NCBI GenBank assembly: GCA_945869305.1 | Contig: CAMBOH010000010.1 | Location: forward strand, 1-37,627 | Length of the DNA: 37,627 bases | Reading direction: 5' to 3' | Source: an uncultured bacterium | GTDB taxonomy: Bacteria > Bacteroidota > Bacteroidia > Bacteroidales > Bacteroidaceae | Shown: positions 1 through 8,686 of the stretch, piece by piece | How positions within the stretch are numbered: the stretch's first letter is position 1 | Layout of the letters: every line of letters starts with the position of its first letter | The notes under the pieces: model-generated | Told to the model about the DNA's origin: nothing | Databases searched by the model: none | What the model saw: only the letters and a program-made list of their open reading frames with translations | Position numbers and translations under genes: made by a program

Positions 1-145
1 TGGCAAAGCTTTCGGGGAATATTTTTTCAAAAATTCTTCTTACGGGGCGGTTTTGACGGGTCGGGGTGGCAATCCGCGGGGACAAACGGGGCCCGGAGGG
101 CCTGGAACGGGCGGGCGGGGCTCCATGGGCCGGGGAGCGGACGGG

Positions 146-166
146 CCCCGAAGCGGAACTTCGGGG
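146..166. repeat. CCCCGAAG hairpin, copy 1
   Basis: CCCCGAAG (146-153) and CTTCGGGG (159-166) form a perfect 8-bp stem with a 5-nt loop. The following bases (AACGG, then GGGCGGA) resemble those after the hairpin at 3271-3287, so the two loci appear to be copies of one intergenic repeat. It has no T tract, so a terminator role is doubtful. Confidence 0.5.
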
Positions 167-253
167 AACGGTGGTGAAGGGCGGAAAACGGAAGGAGGGG
201 CTCGAAGGGACGGAGGGAGGGGCTCCATGGGCCGGACCGGGGGGGGGCCGGTA

Positions 254-314
254 AACAACTCGGCACTTAGGATGAACAACTCGGCACTTAGGATTTTCCA
301 AGTGACGAGTTGTT
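254..314. repeat. Tandem palindromic element (AACAACTCGGCACTT)
   Basis: AACAACTCGGCACTTAGGAT occurs twice in tandem (254-273 and 275-294, 21-bp period), followed by the near-inverted arm CCAAGTGACGAGTTGTT (298-314). The second direct copy and the inverted arm can form a long hairpin with one mismatch. The same arms recur as a perfect 17-bp inverted repeat at 16883-16943. Both copies lie just beyond the 3' end of a minus-strand gene. Confidence 0.7.
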
Positions 315-332
315 GGGGAACGGGGAATGGAA

Positions 333-354
333 GGGAAAGGGAGGGGAGCAGGGG
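333..354 (+). other. Potential G-quadruplex motif
   Basis: Four G runs (333-335, 339-341, 343-346, 351-354) are separated by loops of 3, 1 and 4 nt, meeting the usual G3+N1-7 pattern on the plus strand. It sits immediately beyond the HU terminator. Folding is inferred only. Confidence 0.5.
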
Positions 355-370
355 CTGTGATGCCTATATT

Positions 371-404
371 ATTATAAAAGCCCGTTGCGGGGTGCAACGG
401 GCTT
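371..404 (-). terminator. Intrinsic terminator of the HU gene
   Basis: AAGCCCGTTGC (378-388) pairs perfectly with GCAACGGGCTT (394-404) around a 5-nt loop. Read on the minus strand, the stem is followed by TTTTATAATAATATA, a U-rich tail. It lies 23 nt after the HU stop codon. Confidence 0.85.
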
Positions 405-427
405 GTGTATGGGTTCGTCGGAACGGC

Positions 428-697
428 TTAGTTGACAGATGCTGCCAATTCTGCGCCGGGCTTGAACTTGATGACCTTCTTGGCTTCGATTTGGATTTTC
501 TCCTTGGTGGCGGGATTGATACCCGTGCGAGCAGGACGTTCGCTGACGGCGAAAGTTCCGAAACCGAGGATAGCTACTTTGTCGCCTTCCTTGAGTGCAC
601 CAGAGATTGCATCGAGCACTGCATCGAGTGCTTTCTTTGAATCGGCCTTGCTAACCCCTGCGGCTGCAATGGCATTTACGAGATCTGTCTTGTTCAT
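428..697 (-). CDS. hup: HU family DNA-binding protein
   Basis: This 89-residue protein is a histone-like HU, a dimeric nucleoid protein that bends DNA with little sequence preference. It is full length for the family. The N-terminal helices (about 1-40) are followed by GFGTF (45-49) and the DNA-contacting beta-arm around RPARTGINPATKE (54-66), with the intercalating proline at about 61 (INP). The frame opens with MNKTDLV, a typical HU start, 32 nt after a consensus promoter -7 box. It is monocistronic: its own promoter lies at 729-760 and its own terminator at 371-404. The neighbour upstream on the same strand is porZ, 178 nt away. HU and IHF subunits are related, but the single short domain and sequence favour HU. 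Family identification is very secure; the gene symbol is generic. Confidence 0.95.
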   Translation of the reverse strand: MNKTDLVNAIAAAGVSKADSKKALDAVLDAISGALKEGDKVAILGFGTFAVSERPARTGINPATKEKIQIEAKKVIKFKPGAELAASVN

Positions 698-728
698 TTT
701 ATGGAGGGTTTATGATGATTTTCAGCAG

Positions 729-760
729 CAAATATAGAAGTTGTCCACGTGTTGTGCAAA
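729..760 (-). promoter_or_regulatory. Promoter of the HU gene
   Basis: On the minus strand, TTTG (757-760) is separated by exactly 20 nt from TATATTTG (729-736), an excellent match to the Bacteroidetes housekeeping promoter. Transcription should begin near 722, leaving a short leader before the ATG at 697. Confidence 0.8.
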
Positions 761-875
761 CCTTTTCTTCCTTTTTTTGCTCAAAATAGTCAAAATGGTG
801 CTTTTATTGCCTTGGACTCTGCATTTCTGCCTCAGTATCGGGCATTTAGGGTGCCTGGGGCGTATGGACGGTGTG

Positions 876-3239
876 TCAGATGACTACGAGTTTGAGGGCG
901 ATGCTGTCGGACCCGTCGGCGTTGGCCACGTAGATGTAGTATACGCCTGGTGCTACTCTGCGGCCAGTGGCTTGACTACAGACGTCCCAGATGAAGGTGC
1001 CGCCCACGGCCTGACCGCGCGCCACGAGCTGTGAGCCGGTGCTGACGACTTTGACTTCTGCCCCATCGGTGAGTCCGGCGACGGTGACCTTTCCGCTATA
1101 GCCCGGCCTCACAGGATTAGGATAGACCTTGATGTTGTTTTTGGTCAGCTGGGGCTGGGCGGGAACGATGCCCGTGCGATAGGAGCAGAGACCGAGGTAG
1201 GTGCCTATCATGAGTTCGCCCGTGGTGGGGTTGACGGCGAGCGAGTAGATGTTGTCGGAGAGTATGGGCGAGTTGGAGGTCTGGAAATGCTCAATCACTT
1301 CGGAGCCGTCGGGGCTGACGAGGTATATGCCTGATCCGAGAGTGCCGAGCCACTTGCGGTTGCCGCCGTCGACGGCGATGGCTGTGACGGGCACGCCTGT
1401 GAGCAGGTAGTCGGCATAGTTGGTGCCATCGTTGCGGGGCACTTTGGGCTGGTAGATGCTGAATCCCGTGGCACGGAACCAATCGGCAGGGTTCTGGACA
1501 GCGAAGACGCCCTGGCCGCAGCCGAACCAGATTTGTCCGTTGAGGTCCTCGCGGATGTCGTAGACCGTTTCGAAGCTGCACATGGTGCCGTCCTCGTTGA
1601 TGGCGGAGATGCGATAGACGCCTTCGTCGTCGGAACCGTCGGCCGGTGTGCCGTTGAAGTCGAGGGCGTATACTCCCGAGTGGTGTACGCCCGTGGTGCG
1701 AAGCGATCCGACCCATACCCGGTCGTCGGAGTCGACACAGACCTGCTTGGGCGTGGAGACAGCCGAGAAGGCGGGGTCGTTGAGCGAGCCCCATTCGCCG
1801 TCGTGGCAGAGGACTTTCAGGACGTTGTCCATTTCGTAGTTCGTCATCCAGAGGTTGCCCTGACTGTCGTAGGCCAGACCGTCGACAATGGCATAGTTGG
1901 GGTTGTTCCTTCCGCCCGGCGCTACTTCGATGGGAGAGTTGGAGGCGTTGTAGTGCTTGACGAACTCAAAGTCGCGGAACTCCAGCAGGCCTGAGGTACA
2001 GGAGACGAAGTGGTGGGTGTCGTCGGCGGGGTCCTGGGCGATGGAGGTGACGTTGCGGAACAGGGCCTTGTCGTTGAGCGAGAAACCCGACTCCTGGAAG
2101 AAGGTCCACTCGCCGTCCTCATAGGCCATGGCGGTGGGCTCAAACTGCAGGCCGGCCGAGTAGTCCATGCGTCCGCCGGCCACGAGCAGGCGGTTGCCGA
2201 CGTAGTCTATCTTGTAGCAATAGTCGCGGCGCGGCCCATAGCCGCCTACCTTCACGCCAGTCTCGGTAAAAGTCTTTTCGGCCACGTCGACCTTGGCGTT
2301 GACGAGCGTCTTGTCGGTGCGCACAATCCAGACGGTGCCATCGTTGGTGTAGCCAACGCTGAGGCTGGCCAGGCCGGACTTCACGCGGCACTCCTCGGCC
2401 AGAGGCTTCTCGGGGTTGACGGTGATGACAAAGCCGCCGCCCACGAAGACAATGCGGTTTTGCTGCACGGCTCCGGCCACCATGGGCATGCTGGTGACAC
2501 GGTTGAGCGGGCGGATGCCATCGGGTGCAGGCACGCCGATGTAGGACACGCCCGCATAGTTGTCGTTCACGCCCGTCTTGGTCGGCACGAGGAGGTAGGC
2601 TCCGCCGTCGGGCGCGGGCAGGAAGCGGTTCGCGGTGATGGAGAACGCCTGCTTCCACTGCGACACGTCGTAGAGGTTGTCGGTGATTTTGCCCTGCAAG
2701 ATGCCGCCGGAGGTGCTAAGGAACACCTCGTTGTCGAGCACCACGGCATCGGTCACGGCTTGGCCGAGCTGATAGTAGCCCTTTATTTCGGCCCGGGCCA
2801 GATTGAGCAGCACTACGCCCTGGGAGGTGGAGAGGGTGGCCCAGTCGCCGGCCACGCAGAGGTTCTTGACCACTATGGTCGCATCGGTGAAGTTCATCAC
2901 CTGCGGAATGTTGAGCACGGAACCGTCGGCGTAGAGCAGGTCGATGTTGTTGCTGGCATAAACCAGCACGAGGCAACGCTGCGTTTCACTCCATGCCATG
3001 AACGAAATGGACTTGTCCGACAGGCCGCTCGTCTTGTCGAGCAGCTGCACGGAGCCGTCGGCGGTGTCGTAGGCGAGCAGGTTGCCGTTGAAAAGGGCAT
3101 AGAGCACGGAGCCGTGACACACGACAGCCGTGGCATCGTGGTAGGCCAGGTGCATGGACCACAGGGAGGGCTCGGCGGTTTGCGCGCGCAACCTGCCACA
3201 GGGCAGGATGAGAAGGAGCAGGAGGAGTAGGAGCTTCAT
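876..3239 (-). CDS. porZ: PorZ-like T9SS protein, beta-propeller with C-terminal sorting domain
   Basis: This 787-residue exported protein resembles PorZ, the surface component of the type IX secretion system attachment complex. In characterised species PorZ helps join A-type lipopolysaccharide to cargo proteins. A signal peptide occupies about residues 1-19 (poly-Leu core, cleavage near RA-Q). The middle is a repetitive beta-propeller region with two-component-regulator-propeller-like blades (for example YDSQGNLWMTN and GQIWFGCGQGVF). The last 83 residues begin VYPNPV (705) and include a GVYYIYV strand, as in T9SS C-terminal sorting domains. It is the last gene of the leuS-yitT-glycosyltransferase-rdgB-porZ series, but 127 nt of GC-rich repeat DNA separates it from rdgB, so it may have its own promoter. 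Architecture, length and neighbours fit PorZ well. A different propeller protein with the same sorting domain is the alternative. Confidence 0.82.
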   Translation of the reverse strand: MKLLLLLLLLILPCGRLRAQTAEPSLWSMHLAYHDATAVVCHGSVLYALFNGNLLAYDTADGSVQLLDKTSGLSDKSISFMAWSETQRCLVLVYASNNIDLLYADGSVLNIPQVMNFTDATIVVKNLCVAGDWATLSTSQGVVLLNLARAEIKGYYQLGQAVTDAVVLDNEVFLSTSGGILQGKITDNLYDVSQWKQAFSITANRFLPAPDGGAYLLVPTKTGVNDNYAGVSYIGVPAPDGIRPLNRVTSMPMVAGAVQQNRIVFVGGGFVITVNPEKPLAEECRVKSGLASLSVGYTNDGTVWIVRTDKTLVNAKVDVAEKTFTETGVKVGGYGPRRDYCYKIDYVGNRLLVAGGRMDYSAGLQFEPTAMAYEDGEWTFFQESGFSLNDKALFRNVTSIAQDPADDTHHFVSCTSGLLEFRDFEFVKHYNASNSPIEVAPGGRNNPNYAIVDGLAYDSQGNLWMTNYEMDNVLKVLCHDGEWGSLNDPAFSAVSTPKQVCVDSDDRVWVGSLRTTGVHHSGVYALDFNGTPADGSDDEGVYRISAINEDGTMCSFETVYDIREDLNGQIWFGCGQGVFAVQNPADWFRATGFSIYQPKVPRNDGTNYADYLLTGVPVTAIAVDGGNRKWLGTLGSGIYLVSPDGSEVIEHFQTSNSPILSDNIYSLAVNPTTGELMIGTYLGLCSYRTGIVPAQPQLTKNNIKVYPNPVRPGYSGKVTVAGLTDGAEVKVVSTGSQLVARGQAVGGTFIWDVCSQATGRRVAPGVYYIYVANADGSDSIALKLVVI

Positions 3240-3366
3240 GGGGAAGGGCTTGGTTAGGAGGCTTGGAGTCCCGAAGCATAACTTCGGAAAACGGAGGTCA
3301 GGGGCGGAGGGGGGGCTGAACCGGAACGGAGGTTTAAGACTCAGTGAGGAGCCCGGGACAGGGGGC
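3240..3366. repeat. GC-rich spacer with CCGAAG hairpin, copy 2
   Basis: CCGAAG (3271-3276) and CTTCGG (3282-3287) form a 6-bp stem with a 5-nt loop. The flank reads GAAAACGGAGG and GGGCGGAGGGGGGGC, echoing the sequence after the hairpin at 146-166. No gene and no clear Bacteroidetes promoter is visible between rdgB and porZ. Confidence 0.45.
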
Positions 3367-3951
3367 TCAGGAGCGGGCGCGCAAGAGGAAGTCGGTAAGG
3401 CGGCTCACGGCGCGGGCGCGGTGGGAGATGCCGTTTTTGACCTCCACACCGAGTTCGGCGAAGGTCTGGCCCAGCTGTTCGGGCACAAACACGGGGTCGT
3501 AGCCGAAGCCTTCGGTACCGCGCTCCTCAGTGGCAATCTCACCCTCGACAATGCCTTCGAAGAGGTGCTCCTCGTTGCCCTGTATGAGGGCAATGACAGT
3601 GCGAAAGCGGGCCTTTCGGTTGTCGCTGCCGCTCAGTTCGGCCAGCAGCTTGCGCGTGTTGGCCACAGGGTCATGGCGGTCGGGATAGGCATAGCGTGCG
3701 GTGTGTACGCCCGGTCCTCCGCCCAGTGCCTGGACCTCCAGGCCCGTATCGTCGGCAAAGCAGTCGTGGCCGTAGCGTTCCTTCACCCAGCGCGCCTTGA
3801 TGAGGGCGTTGCCTTCGAGGGTGTCGGCGGTTTCGGGAATGTCGTCGTGACAACCGATGTCGGACAGACTGAGGATTTCGATGTCGCGGCCCAGGATGGC
3901 CCGTATTTCGGCGAGCTTGTGCGCGTTGTTGGTGGCGAAGACTATTTGCAT
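3367..3951 (-). CDS. rdgB: Non-canonical purine NTP pyrophosphatase (RdgB/HAM1)
   Basis: The 194-residue enzyme hydrolyses ITP, dITP and XTP to monophosphates plus pyrophosphate, removing deaminated purines from the cytoplasmic nucleotide pool. The family signatures are all present: ATNNAHK at 6-12 (substrate phosphate binding), FADDTGLEV around 65-73 with the catalytic/metal aspartates 67-68, GFGYDPVF at 148-155 and SHRARA at 176-181. Length is normal for the family. It starts 38 nt after the fucosyltransferase-like gene and runs in the same direction, so cotranscription from leuS is likely. Nothing is missing or unusual. The main uncertainty is only its exact nucleotide preference, which the sequence does not show. 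Confidence 0.95.
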   Translation of the reverse strand: MQIVFATNNAHKLAEIRAILGRDIEILSLSDIGCHDDIPETADTLEGNALIKARWVKERYGHDCFADDTGLEVQALGGGPGVHTARYAYPDRHDPVANTRKLLAELSGSDNRKARFRTVIALIQGNEEHLFEGIVEGEIATEERGTEGFGYDPVFVPEQLGQTFAELGVEVKNGISHRARAVSRLTDFLLRARS

Positions 3952-3989
3952 GGGTAGGGGTTGTTAGAGAGAAGGGAGCCGGTGTGCGC

Positions 3990-4790
3990 TCATTCGCGCA
4001 CGACTTCGAGCGGTATGCCCGTGAGTTCGGCCGCCGTGTCGGTGAAGGAGCTCCAGTAGGAGCCGATGAGCTTGCGCGTGGCCGAGAGACACCACAGGTC
4101 GACGACCGCCGCGCCCATGCCCTCGAGGGTGTCGCGGCGCAGGGGTGCGCGCTGGCTGATGATGCGGTCGGGGTACTCCTGCATGAGCGTGGACTTGAGC
4201 GCCTCGTCGTCGGTGGCGAGAAAGAAGCGCACATTGAAGTCGCGCTTGATTTCGCGGTCCATGGCGCGTCGGAACCCCTCGGGTGTGCTGTGGGCCATGC
4301 TCACGGTGTTGTCGGTGCGGCGGATGTGTACCCCCACCGTGTTGCGCCCGAAGCGGGCCTTGATGCGTTCGATGCGCTGCATGAGTTCGGGCCGCGGGCA
4401 AAGGCGGGCCACGCAGTCGGGCGAATAGTGGCAGAGGGCATAGCCGCCCGACAGGTAGACGCGTCCGCCGCGGCGCACGAGCCGCAAGAAGTCGTCGTCG
4501 GTGGCGGGCCGGTAGTTGGCGCGCTGCACGCGGTAGCCCATGAAGAGCCTGAGCAGCACGGGCAGCCACAGGTTGCGGCGCGTGCGCGGCGCAGCCCACC
4601 AGTGGCGGTGGACCACGCGGAAGCCACCCATGTCGACGGGCACGAAGAGCTCTTCGAACCAGGCGCTGCACTCAGGGTCGCGCCCCCACTCTACGCGGAT
4701 GGGCTGCACCCCCTGGGCTTTGGCCTGGATGGCCGACAACAGGATGCGCAAGCGGTTGCACAGGCCGCCTTGGGGAACGAGGGTCAGCAT
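3990..4790 (-). CDS. Fucosyltransferase-superfamily glycosyltransferase (putative)
   Basis: This 266-residue protein looks like a GT-B enzyme of the fucosyltransferase superfamily (GT11, GT23, NodZ and protein O-fucosyltransferase relatives). The visible motifs are an N-terminal QGGLCNRLR (7-15), a central VGVHIRRTD (152-160) matching the HxRRxD donor-binding motif, FFLATDDEA (189-197) and a C-terminal SSFTDTAAELT (247-257). I chose the ATG at 4790: the upstream 23-residue extension overlaps yitT and is basic, low-complexity sequence, whereas MLTLVPQGG begins the conserved part 22 nt after the yitT stop. No signal peptide is seen, so it is probably cytoplasmic. It sits alone among housekeeping genes; GDP-fucose synthesis genes lie at 26.8-30.4 kb. 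Donor and acceptor are unproven; any GT-B sugar transfer remains possible. Confidence 0.6.
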   Translation of the reverse strand: MLTLVPQGGLCNRLRILLSAIQAKAQGVQPIRVEWGRDPECSAWFEELFVPVDMGGFRVVHRHWWAAPRTRRNLWLPVLLRLFMGYRVQRANYRPATDDDFLRLVRRGGRVYLSGGYALCHYSPDCVARLCPRPELMQRIERIKARFGRNTVGVHIRRTDNTVSMAHSTPEGFRRAMDREIKRDFNVRFFLATDDEALKSTLMQEYPDRIISQRAPLRRDTLEGMGAAVVDLWCLSATRKLIGSYWSSFTDTAAELTGIPLEVVRE

Positions 4791-4812
4791 GGAGCGAACG
4801 AAAGAGAATGGA

Positions 4813-5751
4813 TTACTTCTTTTCGGCCTTGACCTTGATGCGGTCGAAGCCCTCGCCAAACACGCCGATAACCTTCGACTGCGACACGAAGGCGGCAGGG
4901 TCGATGCCCTGGATGATGCGGAAGATGTTGGTGCTCTCGCGCTTCTTGGCCAGCACGACGAGCACCTTGCGTTCCTGCTTGGTGTACCATCCCTGGCCGC
5001 TGAGCACGGTCACGCCGCGGTGGGTGGCGCTGATGGCCGAGGCAATCTCGTCGTAGCGGCGCGAGAAGATGAGGAACTGCACTGACTGGCGGCCGCGGTC
5101 GACCACGTAGTCAAGGAGCAGGTTGGTGATGATGAGCGTCGTGTAGCCGTAGAGCAGCTTGTCGACGCTGCCCGTGGGGGTGAAGAACGACGAACTGATG
5201 ATGACGAGGTCGCAGAGCATCATCATCTGGCCGAGGGTCACGTCCTTGTACTTGTTAATGATGGCCGCGATGATGTCCGTGCCTCCGCAGGAGCCGTTGC
5301 TGAGGAAGACGAGGCCGATTCCGAGGCCCTCGATGGCGGCACCGATGATACACGACATCGTGATGTTGTCCGTGACCACCTGGGGCAGTCCGCTGCGCGG
5401 GTTGATATTGACGAACATCCCGGGATTGTGGGAGGCGAGGTAAATCATCACCTCCTGTACAGTGCCGAGGAGGAAGGTGAGCATGAACACCGCATAGATG
5501 GTCTTCACGCAGAACCGCCAACCCAGCACCCTCACGGCAATGGCGAGCAGGATGATGTTGACCAGGAAGAAGGTGTACTGCACCGGGAAGCCCGTGGCGT
5601 AGAAAATCACGGCACCGGCACCAGCCAGGCCGCCCGTAGTGATTTCATAGGGGAGCTGGAAACAGGTGAACCCCACGGCGTACATGAGCAGGCCGACTGT
5701 GATGACCACGTAGTCGCGAACGTCCTGCAGAATGGAGACTTTGAAAGCCAT
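4813..5751 (-). CDS. YitT family membrane protein (DUF161/DUF2179)
   Basis: This is a 312-residue integral membrane protein of the widespread YitT family, whose function is not well established. The N-terminal part holds about five to six hydrophobic spans (roughly 12-30, 38-55, 60-75, 80-105, 150-175 and 185-220), with the family-typical YEITTGGLAGAGAVI segment after the first span and a GSCGGTDIIAAI segment near the middle. The soluble C-terminal domain from about 225 (VQFLIFSRRYDEIA to VFGEGFDRIKV) matches DUF2179. It begins 36 nt after leuS and ends 22 nt before the glycosyltransferase. Length and domain order are normal. Transport of an unknown substrate is often suggested, but nothing here identifies one. 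Confidence 0.88.
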   Translation of the reverse strand: MAFKVSILQDVRDYVVITVGLLMYAVGFTCFQLPYEITTGGLAGAGAVIFYATGFPVQYTFFLVNIILLAIAVRVLGWRFCVKTIYAVFMLTFLLGTVQEVMIYLASHNPGMFVNINPRSGLPQVVTDNITMSCIIGAAIEGLGIGLVFLSNGSCGGTDIIAAIINKYKDVTLGQMMMLCDLVIISSSFFTPTGSVDKLLYGYTTLIITNLLLDYVVDRGRQSVQFLIFSRRYDEIASAISATHRGVTVLSGQGWYTKQERKVLVVLAKKRESTNIFRIIQGIDPAAFVSQSKVIGVFGEGFDRIKVKAEKK

Positions 5752-5787
5752 AAAGCGCTACATTATATATATAATAAGGAGTGGTTG

Positions 5788-8625
5788 CTACTTGACAACG
5801 ATGTTGACAATGCGTCCGGGCACGACAATCACCTTGACCACCTGCTTGCCTTCGAGGTACTTCTGTGACTGGGGCGACTGCAACGCGGCGGTTTCGATGT
5901 CCTGCTTCGAGGCATTGGCGGCAAAGTCGAGCGTGAAGCGCGTCTTGCCGTTGAAGCTGACGGAGAGCGTGACGCTGTCTTCCTTGAGATACTGTTCGTC
6001 GAACTCAGGCCAGCGGGCATCACACACGGAGCCCTCGTGGCCGAGGCTGTGCCACAGCTCTTCGCAGATGTGGGGTGCGAAGGGAGCGAGCAATACCACC
6101 AGGGGTTCGAGCACGTCGCGGCTCGTGCACTTCTGCTGCGCCAGTTCGCCCACGGCAATCATGAAGGCGGGCACGGCGGTGTTGTAGGAGAATTCCTCGA
6201 TATCCTCGGTGACCTTCCTGATGAGCTTGTGCAGCGTCTTGAGGTTCTCGCGGGTGGGTGCCTCGTCGGTCACGGCCCAATCGCCGTTCTTGGGGTAGAA
6301 GAGTGCCCACGCCTTGCGCAGGAAGCGGAAGCAGCCGTCGATGCCGTTGCTGTCCCAGGGCTTGCTCTGGCTGATGGGACCGAGGAACATCTCGTAGAGG
6401 CGCAGGGTGTCGGCGCCGTACTTTTCGACTATCATGTCGGGGTTCACCACGTTGTACATGGACTTCGACATCTTCTCTACCGCCCAGCCGCACACGTACT
6501 TGCCGTCTTCGAGTATGAACTCAGCCGAGGCATATTCGGGCCGCCAGGCCTTGAAGGCTTCGAGGTCGAGCAGGTCGTTCTGCACGATGTTCACGTCGAC
6601 ATGGAGCGGAGTGACATCGTACTGGTCCTTCAGGCCGAGGCTGACGAAGGTGTTGGTGTTCTTGATGCGGTAGACAAAGTTGGAGCGTCCCTGAATCATG
6701 CCCTGGTTGACGAGCTTGGCAAAGGGTTCCTCCTTGCACGACACGCCGAGGTCGAACAGGAACTTGTTCCAGAAGCGGGAGTAGATGAGGTGGCCGGTGG
6801 CGTGCTCTGAGCCACCGATGTAGAGGTCCACCTGCTGCCAGTAGGCATCGGCCTCGGCGCTGACCAGCGCGCGGTCGTTGTGTGGATCCATGTAGCGCAG
6901 GTAGTAGGCGCTCGAACCGGCGAATCCCGGCATGGTGGAAAGTTCGAGGGGGAACACGCGGGTGTGGTCGATGGCTGCGTTGTCGACCACGCGGCGCGCC
7001 TGTTCGTCCCAGGCCCAGCGGGCGGCATTGCCCAAGGGCGGCTCGCCGGTTTCGGTGGGCAGGAACTTCGACACTTCGGGCAGTTCGAGCGGCAGGCACT
7101 CCTCGGGGATGAGGTGCGGCTGCCCCTCCTTGTAATATACGGGGAAGGGTTCGCCCCAGTAACGCTGGCGGCTGAAGATGGCGTCGCGCAGGCGGAAGTT
7201 CACCTTGACGCGGCCCAGGTTGTGCTCGGTGACAAACTTCTTGGTGGCGGCGATGGCCTCTTTGACGCTCAGGCCGTTCAGGCTGAATCCGTCGAGTGCG
7301 GTCACGCCTTCGCGCGGGCTGTTCATCACCGTTCCCTCCTTGGCATCGAAGCTCTCTTCGCTCACGTCGGCACCCTCGATGAGGGGAATGACGGGCAGGT
7401 TGAAGTGGCGGGCAAAGGCATAGTCGCGCGAGTCGTGGGCGGGCACTGCCATGATGGCGCCGGTGCCGTAGCCGGCCAGCACGTAGTCGGAAATCCACAC
7501 GGGGATTTCCTGTCCCGTGAAGGGGTTGATGGCATACGAGCCGCTGAACACGCCCGTCACGCGACGGTCGGCAATGCGCTCGCGCTCGGTGCGCTTCTTG
7601 GTGGCCTCCAGGTAGGCCTCGACCTCGGCCCTCTGCGCCTCGGTGGTGAGCTGGGCCACCAGTTCGCTCTCGGGAGCGAGCACCATGAAGGTCACGCCGA
7701 AGATGGTGTCGGCGCGGGTGGTGAAGATGGTGAACTTGAGGTCGCTGTCCTTCACCGAGAACTGCATTTCGGTGCCTTCGGAGCGTCCGATCCAGTTGCG
7801 TTGCGTTTCTTTGAGGGAGTCGGTCCAGTCGATGGTGTCGAGTCCGTCGAGCAGCCGCTGGGCATAGGCCGACACGCGCAGGCACCACTGCTTCATCTTC
7901 TTCTGTACTACGGGATATCCGCCGCGTTCACTCACACCGTCGACCACTTCATCGTTGGCCAGCACGGTGCCGAGCTGCGGACACCAGTTGACCATCGTTT
8001 CGCCCAGGTAGGCAATGCGGTAATTCATGAGCACCTGCAGCTGCTCCGCCTCGGTCATGGCGTTCCACTCTTCGGCGGTGAAGTGGAGCTCTTCGGTCTG
8101 GGCCACGTCGAGGCCCTCGGTGCCGTGTTCAGACAGCTGCCTGACCAGTTGCCCGATGGGTTTGGCCTGCTGGCAGCTGTTGCAGTAGAATGAGTCGAAC
8201 ATGCGGGCGAAGGCCCATTGCGTCCAATGGTAATACTTGGGGTCGCAGGTGCGCACCTCGCGCTGCCAGTCGAAGCAGAAGCCGATCTTGTCGAGCTGTT
8301 CGCGGTAGCGGGCTATGTTCTGCTCGGTGGTCACAGCGGGGTGCTGTCCGGTCTGTATGGCATACTGCTCGGCGGGCAGGCCGTAGGCATCGTAGCCCAT
8401 GGGGTTGAGCACGTTGAAGCCCTGCGAACGCTTGTAGCGCGCATAGATGTCGGAGGCGATGTAGCCCAGCGGGTGGCCTACGTGCAGGCCGGCTCCCGAG
8501 GGATAGGGAAACATGTTGAGCACGTAGAATTTGGGCTTGTCGTGATTCGGCTCGACGTGATAGGTCTGTTCGGTGGCCCAGGTGTTCTGCCACTTCTTTT
8601 CGATGTCTCTAAAATTGTATTCCAT
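5788..8625 (-). CDS. leuS: Leucine-tRNA ligase
   Basis: The 945-residue class I aminoacyl-tRNA synthetase charges tRNA-Leu with leucine in the cytoplasm. The HIGH-type motif appears as HVGH at 48-51 after [11 protein letters not shown], a leucine-enzyme hallmark. The editing (CP1) domain occupies the middle (about 230-430, including TTRADTIFG and the [15 protein letters not shown] block). The KMSKS loop is at about 717-721 ([14 protein letters not shown]), followed by the anticodon-binding domain and a C-terminal extension ending [12 protein letters not shown]. Slightly longer than the E. coli enzyme, usual for Bacteroidetes. It begins 61 nt after typA without an obvious promoter, so it may be read through from the typA promoter. 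It heads the run of yitT, glycosyltransferase and rdgB. Confidence 0.98.
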   Translation of the reverse strand: MEYNFRDIEKKWQNTWATEQTYHVEPNHDKPKFYVLNMFPYPSGAGLHVGHPLGYIASDIYARYKRSQGFNVLNPMGYDAYGLPAEQYAIQTGQHPAVTTEQNIARYREQLDKIGFCFDWQREVRTCDPKYYHWTQWAFARMFDSFYCNSCQQAKPIGQLVRQLSEHGTEGLDVAQTEELHFTAEEWNAMTEAEQLQVLMNYRIAYLGETMVNWCPQLGTVLANDEVVDGVSERGGYPVVQKKMKQWCLRVSAYAQRLLDGLDTIDWTDSLKETQRNWIGRSEGTEMQFSVKDSDLKFTIFTTRADTIFGVTFMVLAPESELVAQLTTEAQRAEVEAYLEATKKRTERERIADRRVTGVFSGSYAINPFTGQEIPVWISDYVLAGYGTGAIMAVPAHDSRDYAFARHFNLPVIPLIEGADVSEESFDAKEGTVMNSPREGVTALDGFSLNGLSVKEAIAATKKFVTEHNLGRVKVNFRLRDAIFSRQRYWGEPFPVYYKEGQPHLIPEECLPLELPEVSKFLPTETGEPPLGNAARWAWDEQARRVVDNAAIDHTRVFPLELSTMPGFAGSSAYYLRYMDPHNDRALVSAEADAYWQQVDLYIGGSEHATGHLIYSRFWNKFLFDLGVSCKEEPFAKLVNQGMIQGRSNFVYRIKNTNTFVSLGLKDQYDVTPLHVDVNIVQNDLLDLEAFKAWRPEYASAEFILEDGKYVCGWAVEKMSKSMYNVVNPDMIVEKYGADTLRLYEMFLGPISQSKPWDSNGIDGCFRFLRKAWALFYPKNGDWAVTDEAPTRENLKTLHKLIRKVTEDIEEFSYNTAVPAFMIAVGELAQQKCTSRDVLEPLVVLLAPFAPHICEELWHSLGHEGSVCDARWPEFDEQYLKEDSVTLSVSFNGKTRFTLDFAANASKQDIETAALQSPQSQKYLEGKQVVKVIVVPGRIVNIVVK

Positions 8626-8686
8626 TGATTCGTTAGCTTGCTTGTTGGGAATGAAACGGGGGCTCGTCCGGCGGGCTGCGCGCGGC

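Larger units (their letters stand above)
1..370. other. G-rich non-coding repeat region
   Basis: I see no credible gene here. The plus strand is strongly purine/G-rich and short open frames in it have no recognisable protein character. It contains a near-duplicate of GGGGCTCCATGGGCCGG at 117-133 and 219-235 (102 bp apart), a run of nine G at 239-247, a CCGAAG/CTTCGG hairpin, a tandem palindromic element and a canonical four-run G motif, listed separately. It lies downstream of the HU gene. It looks like decayed, repeat-rich intergenic DNA. Confidence 0.6.

Noticed and set aside
4-31. Leftward promoter for a gene beyond the left edge
   Set aside because: AAGCTTTG and TTTG are present on the minus strand, but the spacing is 16 nt and the first base of the -7 box is wrong.
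2010-3230. Long plus-strand open frame opposite porZ
   Set aside because: It is antisense to a convincing gene, is low in hydrophobic pattern and rich in G, V, H and A as expected for the complement of GC-rich coding DNA.
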